This document shows positions 48,216 to 61,520 of a DNA stretch of 64,000 nucleotides, piece after piece. Numbering within the stretch: position 1 is the stretch's first letter; each line of letters starts with the position of its first letter. The notes under the pieces were generated by a model. It saw only the letters and a list, made by a program, of their open reading frames with translations. It searched no databases and was not told the DNA's origin. Origin of the DNA: Eucalyptus grandis (Eukaryota; Streptophyta; Magnoliopsida; Myrtales; Myrtaceae); the NCBI RefSeq assembly GCF_016545825.1, contig NC_052621.1, forward strand, positions 20,424,940 to 20,488,939, written 5' to 3'. The position numbers were made by a program, and so were the translations under genes.

Positions 48216-49238
48216 GGATTCAGTGGCCCTACAGCTACCATTTAAAATAAAATTCAGTCAGCGATGGCGCAAGCAACATCACTTTGAAACTGAATTGCAC
48301 TTTACTTTTCAGAATGCTGGGAACCTAGAGGAATAAAATAAATGAGGAAGACATTGATTCAAACTGCAGGCAATCCTCCGCAATTTAGAGCTTGACTGTG
48401 CATTGTCTAGCTGCTTAAAATATAATCCAATATGCGTGGAGCAGCAAAATGTAATAATATGAAACTAAGAATGGAATAATACAATGGGCATTCTTTACTA
48501 CCTCTGCTTCTCTCTTGTCTGTGTATGTCATCTCCTGCATCAGGTACCAGTTTCATGCCACCAGGAATGCTAATTTAGATTGTTTGCAATGGACGAAACA
48601 TGCACTCATCATCACGTTTGGGGAAAAAGTTAATTTGACCTTAGAAGACAGAAAAGGGGAGGAGGGGAGAAAACGAGGGAAACCAAACACGCCGTCAATG
48701 AACTTGATTCATGTATCTAAATGCTATGCATATTCACGTTGGCAACACCAGCAAACCCTTCCGCCACGGAGTATTAGACAGGCTCGTTCAAGGAGCGACT
48801 ATGATAACCACCACGCACCATACAGACAGCATAGGGAGAAGCTACTCATGCAGATGAGGCATCTCTTCTCACCCAAGGGTATTAACAATAATTGTTGACT
48901 TGATGGAACACTGGGCTCACCCTGCAATCAAAAAGAGTCACTTTTCCATTTTGACTCCCTTTCCCACTTTGAAAATTTCATAAATCTTTCTTTTTCTTTG
49001 ATTATGTTCAAGCACTTCCAACTATATAAATGATGACAGAGCTCAAATGCTGTGTATCACAGAACATGACTCGACCAGAAGATAAACCTTTTCATGGAAT
49101 GTCCTGGAAAGACGTTGTAGTTTTGTAATAGTCTTATATATTCCGAAATGTATGTAAAAGCTTTTGCAGTCTTAGGTGGACTCAACTTGGACCATGGATA
49201 TCGCTAACAAATTTGTCTCTGGTCCACATTGCATGCTG

Positions 49239-49330
49239 TATCGCGTCTATTATTATACAAAAGCCCGATTTCACTTAGTCTCTTTATCGCGTCTATAATT
49301 ATACAAAAGCCCGATTTCACTTGATCTTAT
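49239..49330. repeat. 46-bp tandem duplication
   Basis: Two adjacent copies starting TATCGCGTCTAT and containing ATACAAAAGCCCGATTTCAC, with only a few differences. Confidence 0.9.
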
Positions 49331-49361
49331 TCAGTCTTCAAGCTCTGCTTTATCATTCATC

Positions 49362-49392
49362 TTCTCTCTCTCCCTCCCTCCCTCCCTCTCTT
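49362..49392. repeat. TC/CTCC microsatellite
   Basis: TCTCTCTC followed by five CTCC/TCCC units. Confidence 0.85.
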
Positions 49393-50261
49393 TCCCAAAC
49401 CTATTATAGTAACCCAATTGAAAATGAAATCAAAGTTGAGAAGACTGAAAAGTGGATGGTTAGAAAAGCTATTTATTCCGGGAAACAGCTATGTATCAAT
49501 ATGAACATACAAAAACAACCACCTTGTGGTAATGAATGTTTCCCGCTTGAAAAGAATTTTCACTGGACATCTGCACTAAGAAATAGCCGCAACAACGTTG
49601 CTCATCTGATGCTCGGATTACTCTTTAGAAAATTTTCTTAATGGGAATTGATTTATCTAACATTTTACAAGTAGTCATGATTAGGCACTAACAATTCTGA
49701 AAGTAGCACGAGAGACGCTAAATGGTGCTTGTAATGATCAGCTAATGATATTGGGAGTCGTCGTCTAAAGATGGTGACCACGGATGCAGGAGGGGTTGGT
49801 GGTCAATAGTGGTGACCAATCAACCGTGGCAACAAATCTGAAGAACAGTTATTTTATGTTAACAACACAGAGAGCTTTTCCTGAATGCAGGAAATCAGTT
49901 TGCAAGGAGATGAGAGGCGAGCCGTAAGCAGAACCCAAATGTTAACCAGAGGAATTCTGTATCCTTGAGACTTCCTCCTAAAGAATCTCAAACATAATCT
50001 AGAAAGTGATTTACTGCCCCGGCCATTAGAGAACTGCCTCTTAACATTTATTCAAAGTCACAGTTGAGTAGACCACAGTGAAGAGACAACGAAAGAAAGG
50101 AGCACCATGAGAAGAATTTCTCCTATGCCATGATCAGCATATTTATTTCATGACTTTCTGTACAGTTTCTTTACAGCAAATGAATTCTAGGATTTTCTAA
50201 TTCTAAGAAATCAAGGACATAAATGACTAGAACGGGAAAAAACAAGTACTAAGACCCATAG

Positions 50262-53200
50262 TCATCGATGATTTGCCCGTGCAACTTTAAGAAACACACA
50301 AATGTGGAGAAAATGTTCAGGGTGCATTAAGTTGTTCACAACCCAGGAGAAAGGTATCTCCAATTGTGGCTCAATGCCGTGGATTCTTAAAAGCTTTAAT
50401 TCAGCAGTATTTGACGAAAAAAGAGGCTCAACGGCTTCACAGTTTTTTTCTGTCCTATCTTCAGCACTTCCACTCACATCTTGGTTGTCCTCTTGAGAAA
50501 CACAAGGAGCATTCTTGTCATCCTCAACTTCTGTTTTAGACACATCCTCATCGATGAATGATTTGTCGGTAAAAATCGCAGGTAAAAGAGCCTTCACTGC
50601 ATCGCCTAGTGTGAAGTATTTCCCTACATTCCATGAGCTAAATTAACAATCTTATTAAAAAACAAATCTCAAAGTGGTTGAGACAGCTTGTCATAATAGA
50701 CATCTATCCCGACAAAATTAAGGAATGAAAAGACCACCATATTAAACAGGACTGCATCTGGATTCAACAAAAGGGCCATGCATCACAAAATGCAGCACAC
50801 ATAACATGAAGTCTCTCTCAGTATGGGAAGGCCTCAGGGTCAGAACCCTTTCACTACTATTTTTCCTTTATCCTCTTCCTACATGAAAAATAGTTTTCAG
50901 CAATGTTTCTACCATCTACCCAGACTGATAAATGTCATGAGAAAAACTATAAGTCCAACAACTTAACCTGAAGTTTGAAGCATTATCCCATCCATTTTGA
51001 CCATCAGAATGAGTTTGAGCATCTCTCATTTGACAGTCTTTGCACTTGGGCAATAGAATCTAGACAAGCATCAAGTCCCTGGCCACAGCTAAGGTGTCAA
51101 GGGTTATATTCAGATCAAGCATTTAAGGAAACCCAAGCCTGCCCAAAATGTCCCCACATGAACAAGTTAACCTGAGCTGATTAGCTGAACTAAAAGGTTT
51201 GGAACAAGTTGGGTTTCCGGTTACCTGTTTGTTTTAGGCACTTTGGCTTTTATCATTTTCAAAAGTTTCAGATGTTTTATTTTTCCATTGAAAATGAATG
51301 GCAAAAATTATTCAGTATAGAAGAAAAACTTAATAAAAAACACAGAATTAGATCAGCAAGAATCTGAGTGGTGGACTTCATCTTCTTAATTTTTTGTTGA
51401 GGCTTGAGACGAGGACAAAAACAAACAGCAATCTGATATTTTATTGTTCATCACAGCAATATGATTACTGATTCACCGGAAGTGCATAGATACCGGTTAT
51501 GCCTTGAAAATAAACAGTCTGGGGATAGAGAGAGAAGAAGTCGCTGATCTGCTTCTCATTTCATCATTGGGGAGAGAGAAAAAGAAAGGGGGGATCATCA
51601 GAAACTGCCAGACAAGTGGTTGAACATCGTGAATCTTCCTGGCAAAGTCCACAATTGCTTGCATTCTCATCAAGAAATCCTTGCTCAAGCATCAATCTTT
51701 TTTAACATATGTTTGTTCCTTTTGCAGATTTAAGACAGAATGTATTGCTATTCATCTTCTTTTTTTGGCCTGGACATGTTCCCTAAATTTGTTTTGGTTG
51801 TCTGATCTGCTGAGTTTTCATGTTTTCTTTTTCAAATTCTTGGGTCATTCTGCTATTTCAATTTCCAACCAGATGCACGAACGAAGCCTTGCAAGTAGGC
51901 TGTTTTGTGTAGCCCAAACACAAATTATGTTACCTCAACCAAACCGGAAAAAATCCAGTTCGATTTCTCAGGCATCCTGGATATTTTTTGTACACTCCTA
52001 ACTGCAAATAGCAGGAGAATAGAAAGCAATAGCAATGGTAGTTCCTATAAGCAATTGAATAATATTCATGATAGGAAATGACCATGACAAGGAAGGCTGT
52101 TATCCTGGGGGAGAAATAAACTAACCAGGCAAACAACCAGATATAACACAAGGGTAATGATTCCAATTAGGTAAAATCAAGGCTGCCATGGTTTACCTTC
52201 TTCTTTGTGAACCTCAACAGGACGATTTATGTAAGAGATCTTGTCCCAATTATCAATTTCAGGTGCATCCTCTAACTCATCAAAATCTTCAGTGGCACTG
52301 CAAACATACAGTCTGACTGGAATTCTACCTGTACAGAGAATATTGATATCATTTAGAGACAAGCATAACAGAGAAAACAAAAAGCCATGCAGCAGTGACC
52401 CTTCTTTAGAGGGAATGTTTACCAGCCTGAGTTCAAAGGCACATGCATGGATGTATAACTCAACAATTCTTCACAAATAGATGCCTGCGTTGAGTATTTC
52501 TAATACAGTGAGGACTCTGCAAACCTGTCTTAGCTTGTCCAGCCATATCTGTGTCAGCACTGCTTTCTTTGGATCTCAATGAAATTGAATTCTTCTTTAC
52601 AATGTACTCATCCTCAAGTACACCAAATTTAAGCTTTAGCGATACCTGCTGGTAGGCTTCCAGATCACCTGAATATGCAATACTGATCACCAGATACCCA
52701 ATTGTTCCCAAATCTCAAACCAGTAAGACAGAAAAAAAGTCCCATTTAGATAATCTGAAAAGATATTTCTTGCTTCCTGACTTGCTTATCTGATTATCAT
52801 CATACTAAACCGCTCCCAATATTTCTCCATATATGTGGAAGGACCATGAAGAGGCCTCAAGGAAATATAATTCACAGGTGTCTTAATATAAGAAAGCAAA
52901 ACAGGGATGCTCATCATAATGTTGCTCCTAAACAACCTGCAGAGGTCAGGGAAAAATCGACACTGCAAGCGATGAAAAAGGCTGCATACATTTATTTGAC
53001 AATTTGACCCAGGTTCCATAATGTGGAGGCTGGTGCAGTAATGTGCACTCTTGACATTTATAGGACATTGAAAGGTGAAATCATCATTGACATAGTCTAG
53101 GTGGCCCTTCAATGATCCTAATGGAAATTTAACTGATAGAAGAGCTAAAACAAAGTAAGGACCCTTTTGTTGCAACGTCTTATAAAAACAAGCTATGTAT

Positions 53201-56200
53201 TTTCCCACCAAAACTTAAAATTATCCAAATTAAAAAAAAAAAAAAATCTAAATAATCACATGCGAATCTACATATTCACATTTGTATGTTTAGAAAGCCC
53301 TTAGCCGTCTCGAGTTAAATAAAAGTCAAAGTGTGAGTGCCACAAATTTGCAAAAAGCCCAAAGTTAAAAGCCAAAGTCACTCCAACCAAACCCTAAACT
53401 ATTTCAAGGAAAATGAGTAAAAGGTTGGACATCAAGTTATCAACCATACCCTAATTGAAAAGGCTAGTACCACAACTGACTTCAATTTAATCTTTTTTGT
53501 TTAAAATCAGCACGTCTCAGAGTTTGTGTTCTTGTCCAGGAGCAAATACCAGAGTTCTTTTTTCTTGTCCAGGAACAACTATTAAGTTTAAGTTCTTTAA
53601 AGTCAAACAACACCAGTGCATTGAAATTCCTCTGTCTAAAGCACCAAAATACCATTCAAACTGAAATGGAACAGATCCAACACTAGCACAGGACTCTCTT
53701 AAGAGCAAGGCAGACTATTTAATTACAAAAACGAAAAAAAGATGTATCCAAGATGTATCCATAAATCAAATATTGTCATGGCACAATATATATAAACTTT
53801 TAAAAGGAATTTATTAGACAAAATTGCAATTATGGAACTCCTCTATTAATGCATGTCAAAGCTACTCTTCAAGTGCTCTTCATGATTTACATATGAAGTT
53901 TCAAATAAAATGTTGCAGGAGGTGTATCCAAAATGACACAAAATCAAAAAAGACATTCTTTCATTTGAAAAAATTTCACATAATTTTTATTCAAGGTGAT
54001 AGAAAACCTAATTGACAATAATGACATGGAAGATTCTCCAGCCAATGGGGAAAATCTCACAAGATATTTTTCCATAGAACTTCTCAAAACTTCAATACAA
54101 ACTGCATGGGGGAAAATCAATACAAAGTAATGAAAGCACTACCCATATACAGATTTCTAATCAATAAAGATCAAAGTCATATCAAAAGAAGCAATTTAAG
54201 GAAGAGACACTTCATTTGGGGAAGAAACTTACCACTACGGAAAAGAAAAAAAGGAAAACACTACCACATGAAACCTTATATTTACATGTTCTTTGATAAA
54301 TACTCCAGGAAGAAGAAATATCCATGCTAACAGAAAATTAGGACTTCGGACTTTTAGATGGAGACATTAAAGACACTTGATAGAAAATAAGGTACCGAAG
54401 AGTCAATTTTTGGTTTGCCTTCAGAATGTGATTAACCTAAAAAGCCCATCCATAGGTTTGAAAAGGATTGCCCCGCGATTTTTTTTTTTTTTTTTTTTTT
54501 TTTTACCTTGTAGGGCCACAAAGATCATCATTATACTCAAATTCATCTGACCTCCAGCTGCAGAGTTTTTAAGATCAACAACAATTTATGATAACTGAAC
54601 TTTTTAGCAGAAAAGGCCTTTTTGGCTCTTGAAATAGGAATCCATACCATTCATTACACTTTGCCAAAGCTCTGATTGATCAGATTGGGACATATTCATG
54701 ACATTTTTGCAATTTCCATTAATAATATAAGCTGCCTGCAAATATAATAGAATGTATCATTTGTCAAGGACAAAATACATACTGTTCTTCACAAGTATTT
54801 CATTTACAAATTTAAACAAACAAAGAGCTTCCAGTAGTTCATTTCAATTATTCCCTCCTATGATCAAGTACTTCCAAACTAGCCAATGAATCTTGCACAA
54901 CTTGCCACAACAAATTATGTCACGTGTCTGTAGAAGGAACAGGCCCATCCACAAGCTAAAGTTGAAACATAAACTCAGCCACACATGAACTAAAAAAGGA
55001 CACTCCAATCCCCAAGGTCATGCCAGATGAGAAAATTAATTTAAGATAATCTTCAATCTAAGACAAGGGCTGAAAGCCGGGACAGCAGAAATACTTTTCA
55101 AGCAAGAGAAAAGTTACCCCTCTGACTTTATATGGAGAAAAGCATCAATTTCTTCCCTCTAAATAACTAATAAGCACCGCCAATACCATAAAATGCAATT
55201 TTTCAAGCAATAATTTATCCGCAACGGAGTTCTCTTCTATTCCTTTACAATATCCTAAGCAAACAGGCAGCAAGTTAAAATTACAAACATAAACAGACCT
55301 AAACAAACAGATAAACATAGAGATCTTTTACAATTTACAAATACTTTAAAAAAAAATTAGGAATTTTGAAAACATCTGTATAACTCTCATGCAGTAACAA
55401 CCAACAATTAATTAAAATTTAAATTTGTACAGTCCCACGATTTCTCTCGCAAAAGCACAAAAATATGTATGCCAACCTCCTTAGAGAATTGATAAAACTC
55501 CACTTTACACTATCTTCACCTTCGCAGGGGACCAATACATTGCTTGGATATCCTCTGAAATGTACCTGCAGACCATTGATGTTTCATGAGATGAATATGA
55601 CAAGATCTATTCAAATTGCATTTATCGGTCCTTCCCAATTCACCAATAGGTCCACTGCTTGGCCATAGTGCCATTAACCTAAAGTATCTTAATAGCAAGA
55701 AACACATTTGAAGAATGATGATTAATTGGTCATAAACTAGCTTTGACCAGCAATTAATGTTGAGGACCACAGTGAAAACAGTATATATAAGAGGCACACA
55801 TGCAATGCAGCATGAAAAAGGAAAAAGCACTGACATTGTACAGTGAAGAAGAACACAGAAAATAACAAGGTGAACCAACTAGTTTTTGTTTCTTGTGCCA
55901 AAAAAGATTTCTCACAAATTCGCTTTGTTTTTCTTCGACAAAAGCAAACCATCACATATAGTGGAATTTCAACACATTTTAGTGGAAGGATGTAAAAAAA
56001 AATTAGAAAAATTAGTCAGCCAAATGCCAGAAACTAACACGCAACAAAAGAAAAGTATCCACATAATGATAATGGAGATGGCATCACCCATAGAGGGCTC
56101 TGGCATGAAGAAGAAGAGAAGAAGAGATGGAGATGTCATCGCTGACCAGCAGAGAAGCATATATACCAAAGAAGGGGAAAAAGAAAGAACAAGATAATGG

Positions 56201-57209
56201 AGATGGATCGGTTCCGAAAAGGATTTGTGGGCTTCACTATCTCAATTTTCATAAGTCGAATTTGTAAATTGGGACTGAATTATTATCTCTATCATATCCC
56301 CTTTCAATGGATCACTCCCCCACAAATGATGCCATGGTACAACAATGACAACAATTACATGGCCTTCCAGCACTGCCAGCATATAACACTTCTTGCACTG
56401 GTGGTGGACGGAGCGAAGCTCTTGAAACCGATCCATCAAAACTCAAATTGAATATCTCCATTTCTTTTCCGCATGTATGAATCGAAATTCCGTTTCAAAC
56501 ATACAGCACGCAATTATCCTTACACGTCTCTTGACACTACGTAGCACGCCATACATTGTCCATTAAATCCTCGACACAAACCGCAAACCCTAACATCTCA
56601 ATCATAAAAAAAATCCTGTTCCTAGTTACTGAACGCAAGCAACGAGAAAAGAAGTCCATACCGTCAAATTCCAAGGTCTCTTCGGTTCGGGGCATAAAAG
56701 GTCGAAAAGGACTCCCGTCGGAATGAACCTGCGAAGCAATCCACGCCAATTCGATCAGCTCCAACCAAACGATCCACAGACGCACGGACGATTCGACGTC
56801 CACCCAGTCGAACCACCGCGCCACGACAGCATCATCGACTCGGCGAAACCGGCAAACAATCCGGCGTCGGCCGAGAAAAGAAAAGGGCCGTTACCATTTC
56901 AAGGGCAGGCCGTTGTAGTCGAACCAAACGGTGTCCGCGCCGGGGAGGGCGCCGCCGAAGTGGGGCTTGACGCGGGGAATCAGCAGCGGGAGGTACCCGA
57001 TCCGGGGCGCCAGAATCTGCGACGCGCGAACGTTCGGGAAATTAGGGTTTCTCTCCCGAATTCGAAGCAGAAACAGTGAAAAAAAAGATGAGGGATTGAT
57101 GCGATGCGATACGAGGAGAGGAGGTGGCGGAGGGAGGGCGGTGACTTCGGACTCGTGGAGTTGGATCTGCAGCGGATCGCCCCTTCCACACGTACTCCCG
57201 CGCCTCCAT
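50262..57209 (-). CDS. ATG5: Autophagy protein 5 (ATG5); 8 exons, frame breaks in exons 1 and 4
   Basis: ATG5 is conjugated to ATG12 and, with ATG16, promotes ATG8 lipidation on growing autophagosomes. Exons in transcript order: 57113-57209, 56895-57016, 56662-56728, 55477-55565, 54648-54735, 52525-52668, 52197-52328, 50262-50623; introns are GT-AG. Matching family sequence: MEAREYVWKG, LAPRIGYLPLLIPRVKPHFG, PTGVLFDLLC, VHFRGYPSNVLVPCEGEDSV, IINGNCKNVMNMSQSDQSEL, RIPVRLYV ... NWDKISYINRPVEV, and the C-terminal IEPQLEIPFSWVVNNLMHPE. Expected length is about 367 aa; Arabidopsis ATG5 is 337, the excess lying in an acidic insert in exon 8. Two bases appear missing in exon 1 (57173-57183, a G run and a C run) and one in exon 4 (near 55481, an A run) at the conjugation-lysine codon. 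The start is the Met preceding EYVWKG. Intron 5 carries an array-tail fragment. Confidence 0.94.
54053..54300 (-). repeat. Fragment of the array-unit tail in ATG5 intron 5
   Basis: On the minus strand this reads like the tail of the 20-43 kb units: GTTTCTTCCCCAAATGA, TGATATGACTTTGATC, CCCCCATGCAGTTTGTATTG and GAAGTTCTATGGAAAA in the same order, with more divergence than between array copies. It is about 11 kb from the array and in inverted orientation; in the gene's sense direction it carries donor- and acceptor-like sites. Confidence 0.75.
54479..54504. repeat. T homopolymer, 26 bases
   Basis: An uninterrupted T run inside ATG5 intron 5 (A run on the gene's strand). Confidence 0.9.
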
Positions 57210-58446
57210 CGCCGGCCGCCGCCGCCGTTCGAGGCCGGCGGGCCAGGGAACCGCCGCCGCGAGCTCCGGTTCGATCGTCCGCCGCCGCCGCGCGCCCCGA
57301 GCTGACCAGGCTTTTTACAGCTCGGCGGAGAACTGGCCCGTCAGCAGGATCGCTTCCTCCTTAAATCGCGAAAGTCACTGAACTTTTCTTATTGCTATAT
57401 TCGGTACCGCCTTTGAACTTTTTCATTCAATTAAGCCCCCGCGCCATTTATTTTATTCATTCTTTGGTCCTTCCGAATCCCCCGTTGAGTGTCAATGTGC
57501 GGATGTAGATTGAATACCAACACGCGATGTTTTATGAATCATATCATAATAATCTATTCAAACATAACGTGTTAAATGGATTACCCAATTCAAAAACATT
57601 TAAGATATGAATGATTAATTGTGTTTATATACCGTAAGAATTTTTAAATATATCTAAATATTTCATGTTAACACAAAAATTTCAAGTTATTTATTTAAAC
57701 AAATACAAACTATGTTTTAAACAAGTAAAAAATCAATTCATACTTATAAGCATTTGGCATTAATTGCAATTTCTCACATGAACACATTAACAATTAACAC
57801 GTGTGACATATGTCCTATCAAGCAATTATATAAAAAAAAAATTACTAATCCCAAATTAGGGCCATCAAGATTTATCTTGGAAAATATTTGATAACCTTCA
57901 TACTAATCTAGCGAAGATTGTTGAGATTGTTTAACACAAAATTGAACAAACAAATAAAGTTCATAAAATGACAAATCTTTAACAGTTAGGTAAGCAATTC
58001 TCATTCAATCTTAATTGGAAGGACGACTTGACTAAATGAAAGTGATTCATGGACAACATTAAATTGAGAACAAATTCGGAGATGGTATTTCATAATGAAC
58101 AAAAGTTCAAGAGCCCTCAGTGCTCTTACTCAAAAAGAAATCTTAAAAATCGGTTAGTGTTTTACATTTAAGAAATTGTTGTTGTAGCATTATTTAAACA
58201 TGCATTGCATCTAAATACAAAAAATTTTACATATCATTTCAATAGTGATGATATTGTAAAGAGTAAAAAATTTCTTTTAATTTACTATATTACTACCTAT
58301 ATATTGCATCAATAATAAAGTACAATGAAAGTCCCCTCACTTCTTGCATTATAAAGGCACAGAAGTTGTGAATCGGCTTGACGGTGGCTACGGGATCCAA
58401 AGTTTCCGCAGAGGATTCGAAGTCGTGAAGAGAGGGACTGGGCGAA
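57210..58446. promoter_or_regulatory. Shared divergent promoter interval of ATG5 and ARMC7
   Basis: The two start codons face away from each other across 1.24 kb. The ATG5 side (57210-57365) is very GC-rich with CCG repeats; the rest is AT-rich. No TATA box is clearly placed for either gene, and no other gene is seen. Confidence 0.5.
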
Positions 58447-60344
58447 ATGTTCACGAACGATCGGAGGCAAGAGGAGCGAACGGAAGATATGGAACCCCCA
58501 GGCTGCAGTACCTCCAGGTTCCGTTCCTCATCAAGATCCCGCCTTTCTCCCTTTTTCTGCTGCCTTAGTCTTCTTCGGTTCATGGGTTGTTGGTATTCTG
58601 TCGGCCCGACATCGATTTTCGGGGCTTTTGGGGTTTGATCCTAGCTATGTCATGCGGAACTGACTGTTTTTTTTTTCGTTTCTTGAATTTGAATGGCGGG
58701 CGACCCACTTCCTCGGGCGAGCTCCTGTGTCTATTTCTCATTCTCTGATGGAGTTTAGAGTCGGCCCTTTTGCGCTTAATGTCTTTTTTCTCGTTTTGTT
58801 TCAGGATTTGGTGAGCCAGTTCCAGAATGCTACAGCTGAAGGTAAATGGGATCTTTGTGCGTGCATTATCTGTTTTTGGTGAGACCGATTTGTTCTCACT
58901 GGGTGATCGCGTTGATGGATGAGGAAGGTCAGGCCAAGCTGTGGGTTTTGCACAGTAGATAAAACTAAATTCTGGGTTGTAGCTGTCGAATGTAAAATGC
59001 ACGTTGATGATTTGTTGAGGGTGGTGATTAGGGAAATATGGCATGGGATTATCTGTTTAATGAGGAAACTTAAAGGGCCTCGTTCTCTGGATGGATTGCA
59101 GCTTAATTATTTGAATGTGTTTTCGTGTGTCCTGCAGTTAAGGTTAATCTCTCTTCTTCTTTTTTTCTCCTTATGTTAAAGGTTTCTTGATCTGGTTTCC
59201 TTCCAGTAGTCATGAAATATCGTGACTGGTTTCATGTAAATGTATCATGGCGATGCAGTTTTTTGCATTTATTTATAAAGCAAACCTTTAATGTGAATGA
59301 TTTGATCATGACTAGTTGTTTCCTTGTTTCCAGAAATGAAAGAAAAAATCGCTGCCAATTTGGCGAATTTTGCTTATGATCCCTACAATTATACGTTCTT
59401 GCGCCAGGTCTAGAACCTCTTTTATTCTGATTACTCAAAAGGATAGTTTCTTCAGCTAGTGTTATGATATTCAACTAATTCAACCTTTACTCTGGAACAG
59501 CTCAATGTGTTGGAGCTTTTTCTGGATTGCATGACTGAACCAAATGAGAAACTTGTCGAATTTGGAATTGAGGGATATGCAATTCATGTGCAGGTGAATT
59601 CAGAAATTCCAAGTTGTAGATGATAGATCAATCACGCAAGTCGTGAAGTGTTAATGGCTAATTTTTGGTCTACTTAACAAATTTTGAGTCTTTTTTTTTT
59701 TCTATACAGAGCCAGCAAATGCTGCAATCATCACTCAGAGTGGTGGAATCCCCCTCGTTATTCAATGTCTGTCAAGCCCTGTTAGGAATACTGTGAGTGG
59801 AGAACCTTGAATCTTATGTGAATACTTTGACTCTTTAGCCATAAAAAGAGTATATTTCAGTTTCAAACTGAGCTTGAGATTGAGTCCTTAAGTATGTGCA
59901 TACTACAGCACAATGTAGTGACAAGCTTTAGCATGTTCTGCAAACGGAGTAAAGTCACAGGCATCTTTAATCAGTTATGCTGAAGTGGAAATGGATGCTT
60001 TCAACTGCTTCATTTACAATTACCCCTGCACTGCACCCCACCCAAAAAATGAAAAAAGAAACCGCTTCACCTACATGGAGATGGAATGTATACATTAATT
60101 GGAGATAATGAAGTATATAGTTGGTCCATTGGTATGAGTGTGCCTCTTGAGTTGGCCTAATGATTTACAGGTAATGTATGCCCTTGGATCTCTTTACTAC
60201 TTGTGCAATGCATCCAACAAAGAAGAAATTTTGAAGCCAGAAGTAATTGATTTGATCAAGAAGTATGCTGCCGCTGGAGATGTTAACATCAACTTCAGTA
60301 ATCTAGCTAATGCATTCCTGGATAAGCACGTCTCAGGAAACTAA
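58447..60344 (+). CDS. ARMC7: Armadillo repeat-containing protein 7 homologue; 6 exons, two single-base frame breaks
   Basis: Small armadillo-fold protein conserved from animals to plants; its cellular role in plants is poorly known. Exons: 58447-58517, 58805-58841, 59334-59407, 59501-59593, 59710-59792, 60171-60344, all with GT-AG introns. Recognised sequence: MFTNDRRQEERT, DLVSQFQNAT, KIAANLANFAYDPYNYTFLR, LNVLELFLDCMTEPNEKLVE, PANAAIITQSGGIPLVIQCL, MYALGSLYYLCNASNKEEIL and C-terminal ANAFLDKHVSGN. The sum implies 177 aa once two missing bases are allowed for: one G near 58483 (a GG that should be GGG, in the Gly-Arg-Tyr-Gly part) and one G near 59570 (GG to G before the Gly-Ile-Cys segment). 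As written the frame breaks in exon 1. The start at 58447 begins the conserved N-terminus. Confidence 0.92.
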
Positions 60345-61512
60345 TGAGATTGGTAATGGCTACTGTCATGGTTGACATGTGAGATGCCATTTTGAACATG
60401 CCTCGTCTTTATCGCATCCTTGCTTCCAGTAATTGCATACCTCGCCAAAGGTCATTACTTTCATTCACTTTGCTGCTTTGACAAAATTTTGGTACGAAAT
60501 ACTAGCTAGTGAAACCTTTTTATACGGTCAGGCAAGTCGTTACCTTCTGAGTAACAGGATCTCCGGTGCAAAAGTAATTTGAAAAGGTTTGGCACTTCAT
60601 TTGCCTTTCGACATTTTGAAGATGTAACTTTTGTAAAGCGTTGTTGGACCACTATATCCCCATCTTCTAATGAATCAGGTGGAGATTATCTAGACGTCAT
60701 TTGATTGGCTTCTCATCCCCTTCTGGTAATATTTTGAACTTGTTTCCGTTGCATGTAAGATGAATTAATCGGACTGGTTAGTAGATTGACAGATAATCGA
60801 TATGAGCTGAGGTCTGAAGTTTGTGCTGGCCTCTCACGGTGGAGCAGATTCAGAACTTCTACGACGCATTCATGGGATTTGGATAGATGAGACCATCATC
60901 TCTCTTGAGAAGTATATGTTAATTGTGATATTACAAATTTGGTGCACTAAGCTGCCTAGGAGTGGTGTACCTCGTAAGTATAAGAATATTATTACTCTGT
61001 ATTCTCCTCGTACTTTGAGGAAGTTGATAATATTTTCCTGTATCTCGGACAGAATTGCTAAATAAACCATTGTTACGATTAAACTTTCCGATGGGGCAAC
61101 ATGATGACATCTTTATAAATTGATCATAACATTTTAACAAGTGAACAAATTCGTAAAAATCACAATCTGTAGAGGGAGTGCCCTCCATTTTTCATGAATC
61201 ATCGATGCACGATTATTGCCAAAACTGCGAAGTTACAGATGAATTGAAGTGCCTCCGGATATTTACGATATAATGATGGATCAAGTTGATGTCCAACATC
61301 AATGCCATGCATGAAGAACGATAAACTTGGTATTGAGTTATTGACTAAAAAACTCTGAAAGGATATCAATTATGGGATTGACCCCATGTTTGAATTGAGA
61401 GAACAGATTGATAACGCAATCATCCATCTAGAGCTTTAAGCCAAAATCACCAGCCGTTGGATTGCCAAAGCCATCATATGCATCCCTGCTCCATCGTTAG
61501 AGTGCGAATTGA
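60345..61512. other. ARMC7 3' UTR and intergenic DNA
   Basis: The first 350 bases are the likely 3' UTR. Beyond that only short open frames on both strands near 60823-61188, overlapping one another and without domains. No gene called. Confidence 0.55.
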
Positions 61513-61520
61513 TAAAAGAG

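Larger units (their letters stand above)
48216..50261. other. Convergent intergenic region between SUS and ATG5
   Basis: Contains the SUS 3' UTR (poly-A type signals such as GGAATAATACAATG near 48473) and, at its right end, the ATG5 3' UTR. The 127-codon frame at 48515-48898 is unsupported. A 46-bp tandem duplication and a CTCC repeat lie at 49239-49400. Confidence 0.55.

Noticed and set aside
48515..48898. 127-codon frame downstream of sucrose synthase
   Set aside because: In the 3' flank of SUS, no domain, composition like surrounding non-coding DNA.
52786..53211. 141-codon minus-strand frame in ATG5 intron 5
   Set aside because: Not matched by ATG5, lies between well-placed exons 5 and 6, and shows no known domain.
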